Assembly: GCA_002343455.1 (NCBI GenBank) | Contig: DDSR01000344.1 | Location: 1 to 21,159 of the forward strand | DNA from: Deltaproteobacteria bacterium UBA2385 | Lineage (GTDB): Bacteria > Myxococcota_A > UBA796 > UBA2385 | Length of the DNA: 21,159 bases | Direction of reading: 5' to 3' | In this document: piece by piece, positions 15,917 to 21,159 of the stretch | Layout: the number at the start of each line of letters is the position of its first letter | How positions within the stretch are numbered: position 1 is the stretch's first letter | Program-made: the position numbers and the translations under genes | Notes under the pieces: generated by a model | Databases searched by the model: none | The model's input: only the letters and a program-made list of their open reading frames with translations | What the model was told of the DNA's origin: nothing

Positions 15917-16569
15917 ATGGTCCTCCTGTTCTTGACCGCTTTGGTCGTCACCGGGACGGCCTTCGCCCAGTCAGCGAACCCCGAGGCGCGGTCCGCGCCG
16001 ACTGGCTGCTGCTCAGCGCCTCCTTCGGGGTCGCCGACGGTCTCACGGGGACGGTGGAGACGCCCGCGGGTGAGCCCGTGGCTGAGTACTTCTCGGTCTC
16101 GGTGGTCCAAGCGCCGGAGGGGGTGATGGACGGTGCCTACCGCTGCACCTTGCGCTGGGACGCACCCGCGACGACGCCGGTGGACAGCAGCGCCTGGCCG
16201 CGACTCTGGCCGGGCGCCGCCTGGCAGATCGACACCGGCCCTGCGCCCACCGTCACTGGAGCCTGTGCGAACCTGGACCCGCTCCGCTTCGGCGACGACC
16301 CGATCACGACGATCGCGGCCAGCGGCTGGTACGTCGGCTACGGCCCGATCACCAGGGCCGTGGCCCTCGGCTGCGGCGATCTGGACACGCGGGCGACGAT
16401 CTACATCTGGATGGAGGGCGCGGCGCCCATGCCCATGGGCAGCGTCGAGGTCAACGCCCTGGACAAGAACGGTGACACCACCCACGACGGCCTCCCCGGC
16501 GCGGCCTCAGCCCCAGCCCTCCCCGATGGGTGGTTCGATCCTCGCTGCGGCTTCTTCTCCCCTTCCTGA
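15917..16569 (+). pseudogene. secreted protein gene with an apparent frameshift
   Basis: The ATG at 15917 has an excellent AAGGAG four nt upstream and starts MVLLFLTALVVTGTAFAQS, a clear signal peptide. That frame then degenerates into Arg/Ser-rich sequence and stops near 16126. The protein-like sequence continues in another frame from about 15985 to 16569: RADWLLLSASFGVADG, then VAEYFSVSVVQAPEGVMDG, IYIWMEGAAPMPMGSVEV and WFDPRCGFFSPS. One missing base, most simply in the CCCC run near 15980, would fuse the two into a ~217-aa secreted protein. The alternative start in the second frame (ATG 15889) has no signal peptide and a hairpin instead of a ribosome site. Either a real inactivating mutation or a sequencing error. 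Family not recognised. Confidence 0.65.
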
Positions 16570-16586
16570 CGGAGCACGGTGAAGCC

Positions 16587-17549
16587 ATGTTCAACACCCT
16601 CCTCCTGCTCACCATGACCGCGTGCACCACCGACCCCATGGACACGGGCAACCCGCCGACTCCGGACGAGAGCCTGGCCGAGCGCATCGACGGCGAGGCG
16701 ATGGACCGGCGACTCCGAGATCTGTTTGAGCTTTCCTCCGTACACGATGACCGCCTGACGACCTCAGAGGGCGAAGAAGCGGCCTGGGACTGGGCTCGGG
16801 CAGAGCTCGAGACCTTGGGTTGGACGTTCGAGGAGCAGGAGGTGATCTGGGGAATTCCCCTTCGCCGCTCGGCGAACCTGATCGCCACCTCCCCCTTCGG
16901 GAGCGAGGACCGGATCCTGATCCTGGGCGCCCACCTGGACACGGTGTCCGGCACCGCTGGACTGAATGACAATGGGACGGGGGTCGTCGCGGCCATCGGC
17001 CTCGCCCAGGCGATGAGCGAGCGCCAGCGGGCCCCCGACCACCAGGCGCGCGTGGTGTTGTTCACCCGCGAGGAGGACTGGCGCCTGGGCTCGTACACCT
17101 ACGCCCAGAGCTTGAGCGACGCCGAAGCCGAGGCGACCGCCGCGATGCTGAACCTCGACGTGCTGGGCTCACCCAACGGCTTCCCCTACATCATGGATGG
17201 GTATGAGCTTGGGGGCAGCCTTGGCGAAGCGAGCGACGAGCTGACGACCCTGCTCGTCCAGGCCCTGAACGAAGAGGAGCAGCCCTGGGACCTGTTCGAT
17301 CCGAACATCTACTCCGACCACGTCTACTTCATCGATCGAGAGATCCCCATCGCCTACCTGGCGACGGGGGGCGGCGACCTGAAGACCGAAGAGCAGGCCG
17401 CGGCCTACGGCGGGACGGCCGGGCAGCCCTACGACCCCAACTACCACACCCCCGAAGACGACCTGGACAATGTCGACCAGGAGCTGCTGGGGGTGATGAC
17501 CCGCGCCGCGGCGGGGTTCGCCCAGGAGCTGCTCTACCTGGAGCCGTGA
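16587..17549 (+). CDS. M28-family zinc aminopeptidase-like lipoprotein
   Basis: 320 aa. The signal ends LTMTAC with C13 as the predicted lipidated residue, followed by a Pro/Asp linker, so it should be tethered outside the cytoplasm. The M28 co-catalytic zinc set is complete: H116 (GAHLDT), bridging D128 (GLNDNGTG), the E162/E163 pair (FTREED; general base and ligand), D191 (NLDVLG) and H287 (NYHTPEDD). Active aminopeptidase or carboxypeptidase-like exopeptidase activity is therefore expected; the substrate is unknown. The ATG at 16587 is chosen because it opens the lipoprotein signal; the frame extends to 16530 without one. It lies 17 nt after the frameshifted gene and overlaps the 3' end of the convergent radical-SAM gene by 16 nt. 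Confidence 0.92.
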   Translation: MFNTLLLLTMTACTTDPMDTGNPPTPDESLAERIDGEAMDRRLRDLFELSSVHDDRLTTSEGEEAAWDWARAELETLGWTFEEQEVIWGIPLRRSANLIATSPFGSEDRILILGAHLDTVSGTAGLNDNGTGVVAAIGLAQAMSERQRAPDHQARVVLFTREEDWRLGSYTYAQSLSDAEAEATAAMLNLDVLGSPNGFPYIMDGYELGGSLGEASDELTTLLVQALNEEEQPWDLFDPNIYSDHVYFIDREIPIAYLATGGGDLKTEEQAAAYGGTAGQPYDPNYHTPEDDLDNVDQELLGVMTRAAAGFAQELLYLEP

Positions 17550-18829
17550 CAGGCCTTCAGCTTGCGGCCCGAGCCGCAGGGGCAAGGGCTGTTGCGGCTG
17601 AGGCCCGCGGCATCGGGGTCGTCGAGCTGGCGCAGGGCGGTCATGGCCTGCTCGGCGGGGAGCCCGGCCTTGAGCAGGTTGGCGATCAGCCTCATGGGCC
17701 CGTCGATATGGGTGAAGAAGCGAAAGTAGCCGGCGCAGAGGTAGTTGAGACCCGGATGCCCAGCCTGGTCCGCGAGGAAGCGGTCCTTGGGGCAGGCCCC
17801 GTTGCAGGCGAAACGCACCGTACAGGACTGGCACTGCGGGGGTAGACCGTCCTTCTTGGCGCAGCCGAAGGCGCGCTGCCGGGGACTGTCCACCATCGCC
17901 CGCATGGTGGTGTCGAGCACATTGCCCAGCCGGTGCGCCGGGGTGACGAAGTGATCGCAGGAGTAGAGATCGCCGTTGTGCTCGAGGGCGACGGCGTTGC
18001 CGCAGGTCTCGCGGAAGATGCACATGGCGGGGGCGAGGCCGAGCCAGCTGGCCACGGCCGACTCGAAGGTGGGGACGAAGACCCTACCGATGTCGTGCCG
18101 GACCCACTCGTCGAAGACGGCGACCAGGAACTCGCCCCAGGCTTCTGAGGAGACGGTGCGGTCGGTGATGGGGGCCTGCTCCCGGCTGAAGGCGGCGTGG
18201 CCGCCGGCCTCCAGGCCCCCCTCGTCCAGGCGCTCGACGATCGGGATGAGCTGGATGAACTCGATGCCCAGCTCGTCGCGCAAGAAGCGGTAGACCGTCA
18301 GCGGGTGGTCCTGGTTGGCGGCGTGTACGGTGACCAGGGCGTTGTGCTCGACCTTGTGGGCGCGCAGCAGGCGGGCGGCGCGAACGACCTGGTCGAAGGT
18401 GCCGCGGCCTCCTTTGTCCACCCGGTAGGCGTCGTGCATCTCCCTGGGGCCGTCGATGGAGAGGCCGACGAGGAAGCGGTGCTGGGCGAGGAAGGCGCAC
18501 CACTCGTCGTCCAGCCGCACCCCGTTTGTCTGCAGGGTGTGCTCGAGCTCGACACCGGCGGGGACCAGGGTGGCGAGGCGCTCGACGACCCGCCGAAAGA
18601 AGGGCAGGCCCATCAAGGTCGGCTCTCCGCCCTGCCAGGCCACCGTGATCTGCGGCATGCCGACGTGGGCCTCGACCAGCTGGCGGAGGTAGGCCTCGAG
18701 CACCTGCTCCTTCATCCGGAAGTCGCTGTCGGGGTAGAGCTCCTCCTTCACGAGATAGAAGCAGTAGCTGCAGTCCAGGTTGCAGACCGCTCCGGTCGGC
18801 TTGGCGAGCACGTGGAAGGGGGCGATCAT
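17534..18829 (-). CDS. anaerobic sulfatase-maturase-like radical SAM/SPASM protein with SEC-C tail
   Basis: 431 aa. Resembles anSME/AslB enzymes, which oxidise a Cys or Ser of sulfatases to formylglycine without oxygen. The radical-SAM cluster is C16, C20, C23 (CNLDCSYCFYL), followed by WQGGEPTLMG and LSIDGP. The SPASM region has CIFRETCGN, LYSCDHFV, CQSCTVRFACNGACPKDRF and NYLCAGYF, supplying ligands for two further clusters. The last residues, NSPCPCGSGRKLKACHG, form a SEC-C zinc motif, as in SecA tails. The ATG overlaps the previous gene's stop (ATGA at 18826-18829). It is the third gene of a three-radical-SAM operon. No sulfatase is encoded in the window, so another peptide or protein substrate is possible. 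Confidence 0.92.
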   Translation of the reverse strand: MIAPFHVLAKPTGAVCNLDCSYCFYLVKEELYPDSDFRMKEQVLEAYLRQLVEAHVGMPQITVAWQGGEPTLMGLPFFRRVVERLATLVPAGVELEHTLQTNGVRLDDEWCAFLAQHRFLVGLSIDGPREMHDAYRVDKGGRGTFDQVVRAARLLRAHKVEHNALVTVHAANQDHPLTVYRFLRDELGIEFIQLIPIVERLDEGGLEAGGHAAFSREQAPITDRTVSSEAWGEFLVAVFDEWVRHDIGRVFVPTFESAVASWLGLAPAMCIFRETCGNAVALEHNGDLYSCDHFVTPAHRLGNVLDTTMRAMVDSPRQRAFGCAKKDGLPPQCQSCTVRFACNGACPKDRFLADQAGHPGLNYLCAGYFRFFTHIDGPMRLIANLLKAGLPAEQAMTALRQLDDPDAAGLSRNSPCPCGSGRKLKACHGSR

Positions 18830-19836
18830 GGGCTGCTCTTCCGGTCGAAGTTGCAGTTGAGGAGGTTGCAGTGGCGATCGCAGCGGCTGACCTCCCACCG
18901 TCGTCGCAGCGTCGTCCAGTGGTCCCAGAGCAGGGGCAGCGGCAGGGGGTCGAAGACCGTGCCGACGGGCTCCAGGAAGTAGCAGAGGCGGATGCGGCCC
19001 TGGGGATCGAAGCTGATGTCGCTGTGCCCGGCGCGACAGATATGACCGTTGTCGACCTGGGGTGCGCCGAAGTGCCCTTTCATGACCTGCAGCTGGGCGA
19101 CCTCGTTGCAGACGGGCCCCCCTCGCAGGCGCTCCGCCGAGAGGGTGTCGAGGGCCTGCTCGACGGCGGCGAGCTCGGCCGGCTCTCGCGGGAACATCTC
19201 CGAGCTCCGCCACCAGTCGGGATCGTAGCGGTTGTTGCCGAAGTTCTGGTAGAGCGGCTGCACCACGAGCTGCAGGCCTCGCGACTTGACGAAAGCCAGC
19301 AGCTCCGGCACCTCCTCCGCGTTGCCCTTGTGCAGGATGGTGGCGACGATGACCTGGGGCACCCCGGCCGCCTGCAGGCGTTCGATGGCCGTCATGGCCT
19401 TGTCCCAGGAGCCCTCCCGGCCCCGGCTGTGGTCCACGGTCTGTTTACGAAAGCCGTCCATGCTGACGTAGGCGACCCGCACCCCCGCCGCCGCGACGGC
19501 GCGGGCGCGCTTCTCGGTGACCAGCCAGCCGTTGGTGTTGAAGCTGACGTCGAAGCCGCGCTGGACGGCACGGGCCATCAGCGCCTCCAGGTCCTTGCGG
19601 AGCAGGGGCTCGCCCCCGACGAAGTTCATGCTCGCCGGCGCCAGCCACTCTCCCAGGCGGTCGATGGTCTCGTCCCAGACGCGGCCGGGCAGATCGGGGT
19701 CCTCGTTCTTCCAGATGTCGCAGTGCCGACAAGGCAGGAAGCAGCGATCGGTGACCGAGAGGTGGACCTGGGTGGGGCGCCCCGGCGCGCGGCGCAGCCC
19801 GGCGCGGTCGAGCAGGCGGTCGGGCAGGGAGATCAC
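18826..19836 (-). CDS. radical SAM protein with Cys-rich C-terminus (SPASM/twitch-like)
   Basis: 336 aa. The radical-SAM cluster is C32, C36, C39 (CFLPCRHCDIW), with NFVGGEPLLR at the GGEP position and AYVSMDGF later. The C-terminal part has PVCNEV, HICRAGHSDISFDPQGRIRL followed by CYF, and a final CDRHCNLLNCNFD. That is enough Cys for at least one auxiliary iron-sulfur cluster, as in SPASM or twitch domains. The start is the GTG at 19836, which overlaps the preceding stop (GTGA at 19833-19836) and has GGGAGG four nt upstream; a GTG at 19848 is less likely. The middle gene of the operon. The substrate is unknown; relatives modify peptides or act in cofactor synthesis. Confidence 0.88.
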   Translation of the reverse strand: MISLPDRLLDRAGLRRAPGRPTQVHLSVTDRCFLPCRHCDIWKNEDPDLPGRVWDETIDRLGEWLAPASMNFVGGEPLLRKDLEALMARAVQRGFDVSFNTNGWLVTEKRARAVAAAGVRVAYVSMDGFRKQTVDHSRGREGSWDKAMTAIERLQAAGVPQVIVATILHKGNAEEVPELLAFVKSRGLQLVVQPLYQNFGNNRYDPDWWRSSEMFPREPAELAAVEQALDTLSAERLRGGPVCNEVAQLQVMKGHFGAPQVDNGHICRAGHSDISFDPQGRIRLCYFLEPVGTVFDPLPLPLLWDHWTTLRRRWEVSRCDRHCNLLNCNFDRKSSP

Positions 19837-20915
19837 CGCGCCTCCCACTCGGCCTGCGCGGCGATGTCGCGGGGGCTCAGCTCACTGTAGTTCAGGCTCT
19901 GCGGGATGAAGCAGCTCTGGCAGAGCTTCAGCGCCCCATAGTCCCCCTCGGCTACCGCCACGCGCCGCTGGCCCATCGTCCCTCCCCACCAGAGGTCGCG
20001 GAAGCGGGCCTCGCGCAGAGAGCCGACCCGGTTCTGCAGCAGGTTGTCGCGGGTGCAGGTCGTGAGATCCCCCTGCCAGCCGACGACCGGGCTCTTCCAG
20101 AAGCCCGAACAGGCGCTGGGCCGCTCGGGCTGGACCTGTCTCCCCTGCTCGGCCTGAGGGGGCAAGGCGAGGCCCTGCGCCGCCATCTCCTGGCGGAAGA
20201 GGGCGTTGCTGCGCTCCTGCGCCTGGGCCGTCGGGCAGTCGAGCTGGCGGAAGAAGACGATGGCGTCCTCGCCGGGAGGCACATGCCCGGCGGCGGCGCG
20301 AACGGGCAGGCCGAGCTTGCGGCAGAGGCCCTCCCAGTGCTCGCGGAAGGCCCGGGCCTCGGCGAGGTTGTTCTCGCCGACGATGAACTGGAAGATCGGG
20401 CGGGGCCAGCGCGCGCCGCTGCGGGCCTTGGCGGCGAGGAAGGCGGCGATGTTGTCCTGGACCAGCTCGAAGCGGTCCATGCCCTTGACCGCGAGGTAGG
20501 TCTCGCGCCGGATGGCGTCGAGCGAGAAGTGCCAGGGCTGCTCCACCTCGGCCCGGTTGAGCGCGGCCTGGATCCGAGCGGCCGTGAGGTGAGTGCCGTT
20601 GCTGTGCACCTCGACCTTGCCGAAGGTCCGGTGGGCGGCGGCGGCGCGCAGGGCGTGGCGCCAGATGGTGGTGAAGTGCGGGTGGAGCAGCGGCTCACCC
20701 AGCCAGAAGAGGATCAGCGCGTCGAAGCGGGCCCCGAGCTCGACGAGGTCGTCGACCAGGCCCAGCGCCAGCGCCCCGTCGAGGTAGCCCGACCGCGCGT
20801 GGTGCGGGTGGGCCTTGCCCTCGGCCACCGAGCAGTGCACGCAGGCCAGGCTGCAGCGGTTGGTCAGCTCCAGGACGAGGTAGCTGCCGGGGAGGTGGGG
20901 AGGAGGAGAGCGCAC
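19833..20915 (-). CDS. radical SAM/SPASM protein
   Basis: 360 aa. The radical-SAM cluster is C21, C25, C28 (CSLACVHC). The usual GGEP is WLGEPLLHPHF, a variant often seen in SPASM proteins acting on peptides. A C-terminal SPASM-like region contains CSGFWKSPVVGWQGDLTTC and later LCQSCFIPQSLNYSELSP. First gene of the operon. The GTG at 20915 lacks a good ribosome site; no better in-frame start lies upstream, and later starts would cut into the radical-SAM motif region. Expression may rely on a promoter in the short gap after the terminator hairpin at 20931-20963. With two further radical-SAM genes coupled downstream, a multi-step maturation pathway is likely. Confidence 0.88.
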   Translation of the reverse strand: MRSPPPHLPGSYLVLELTNRCSLACVHCSVAEGKAHPHHARSGYLDGALALGLVDDLVELGARFDALILFWLGEPLLHPHFTTIWRHALRAAAAHRTFGKVEVHSNGTHLTAARIQAALNRAEVEQPWHFSLDAIRRETYLAVKGMDRFELVQDNIAAFLAAKARSGARWPRPIFQFIVGENNLAEARAFREHWEGLCRKLGLPVRAAAGHVPPGEDAIVFFRQLDCPTAQAQERSNALFRQEMAAQGLALPPQAEQGRQVQPERPSACSGFWKSPVVGWQGDLTTCTRDNLLQNRVGSLREARFRDLWWGGTMGQRRVAVAEGDYGALKLCQSCFIPQSLNYSELSPRDIAAQAEWEAR

Positions 20916-20930
20916 GGGGGGAGGCTACCC

Positions 20931-20963
20931 CGCTGGAGGGCCGATCGATCCGACCCTCCAGCG
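20931..20963 (-). terminator. hairpin terminator after the MYXO-CTERM gene
   Basis: A perfect 10-bp inverted repeat (CGCTGGAGGG / CCCTCCAGCG) with a 13-nt loop lies 9 nt past the stop of the right-edge gene and just before the first radical-SAM gene. It lacks a T-run, but its strength and position suggest a terminator separating the two. Confidence 0.5.
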
Positions 20964-20972
20964 AAGCATCGC

Positions 20973-21159
20973 TCAGGCCCGACGGCGCCGATGCAGCAGG
21001 CCGCCGATCAGCGGCAGCAGCCAGAGCGCGCCCGCGGGGCTCACCCCGGAGGAGGCGCAGCCGCCGCAGCCCTCGTCGTCCTTGCCACCGTCGTCGGTGC
21101 CGCCGTCGCCGGTGCCGCCATCGCCCGTGCCGCCATCGCCCGTGCCGCCGTCGCCCGTG
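20973..21159 (-). CDS. 3' end of a MYXO-CTERM sorted surface protein (partial)
   Basis: Only the last 62 codons are in the window; the start lies beyond the right edge. It begins in a TGDGG repeat (four to five copies, 15-nt DNA repeat), then KDDEGCGGCASSGVSPAG, a hydrophobic segment ALWLLPLIGGLL and the terminal HRRRRA. A Gly-Cys motif, single membrane helix and C-terminal Arg cluster make up the MYXO-CTERM tail, a sorting signal known from Myxococcota that is thought to be processed and to anchor proteins at the outer surface. The Thr/Gly/Asp repeat is a typical flexible spacer before it. The frame was translated by hand from the minus strand and ends in TGA at 20973-20975. The N-terminal domain, and so the function, cannot be seen. 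Confidence 0.85.
   Translation of the reverse strand, partial: TGDGGTGDGGTGDGGTGDGGTDDGGKDDEGCGGCASSGVSPAGALWLLPLIGGLLHRRRRA
21081..21159. repeat. 15-nt tandem repeat encoding TGDGG
   Basis: Five near-identical 15-nt units (consensus GGTGCCGCCRTCGCC on the plus strand, first unit diverged) run to the window edge. They stay in frame with the MYXO-CTERM gene and differ mainly at one third-codon position, so copy number may vary between strains. Confidence 0.85.

Noticed and set aside
21081..21159. Possible CRISPR or VNTR at the right edge
   Set aside because: The 15-nt units are contiguous, without spacers, and stay in frame as TGDGG in a coding region.

Overview
This is a very GC-rich bacterial window, densely packed with genes that often overlap by 4 nt (ATGA or GTGA). 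The right edge holds the 3' end of a gene whose product finishes with a Gly-Cys segment, a hydrophobic helix and an Arg cluster. That is a MYXO-CTERM-type sorting tail, and together with the many short lipoproteins it points to a myxobacterium-related organism (Myxococcota). Several genes suggest low-oxygen or iron-sulfur metabolism: three radical-SAM genes in a row, a BioB with the ligand pattern described for anaerobes, and a probable selenoprotein. No tRNA, rRNA, IS element or CRISPR array was found, and no gene-free stretch exceeds 300 nt.

Layout. 43-1363 (-): fabL-type enoyl-ACP reductase followed by a DUF4342-like/TPR protein. 1451-2028 (+): a Pro-rich lipoprotein coupled to a small SinR/Cas2-like protein. 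2041-2865 (-): a lipoprotein with a carboxypeptidase-regulatory-like fold. 2916-6831 (-): a five-gene overlapping operon of an M16 half-protein, an M16 homologue lacking HxxEH, an LEA14-like lipoprotein, a 67-aa membrane-anchored protein and pyrF. 6945-10137 (+): a hypothetical protein, a degenerate class III cyclase-like protein, bioB and bioF. 10134-12869 (-): sat (ATP sulfurylase), a periplasmic thioredoxin-like protein and an outer-membrane barrel-like protein. 12966-14261 (-): a vWA lipoprotein. 14441-15835 (+): bioA. 15917-16569 (+): a secreted protein gene broken by a frameshift. 16587-17549 (+): an M28 peptidase lipoprotein. 17534-20915 (-): three overlapping radical-SAM genes, the last an anaerobic sulfatase-maturase-like enzyme with a SEC-C tail. 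20973-21159 (-): the MYXO-CTERM gene end.

The most notable signal is at 11044-11132. The reading frame of the barrel protein (10134-10997) extends upstream, in frame, through two TGA codons spaced as U-P-A-U. It reaches a clean signal peptide whose GTG start overlaps the stop of the thioredoxin-like gene. Just after the second TGA lies a GC-rich hairpin with an AGGUU loop, placed and shaped like a bacterial SECIS element. The simplest reading is a secreted or outer-membrane selenoprotein with a UxxU motif, co-transcribed with a periplasmic CxxC thioredoxin-like protein and ATP sulfurylase. Automatic annotation would most likely start this gene too late and lose the signal peptide and both selenocysteines.

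Biotin synthesis (bioB, bioF, bioA) is split over two loci here, with bioD and bioC not seen. The three radical-SAM enzymes look like one maturation unit, but no substrate (sulfatase or RiPP precursor) is visible.
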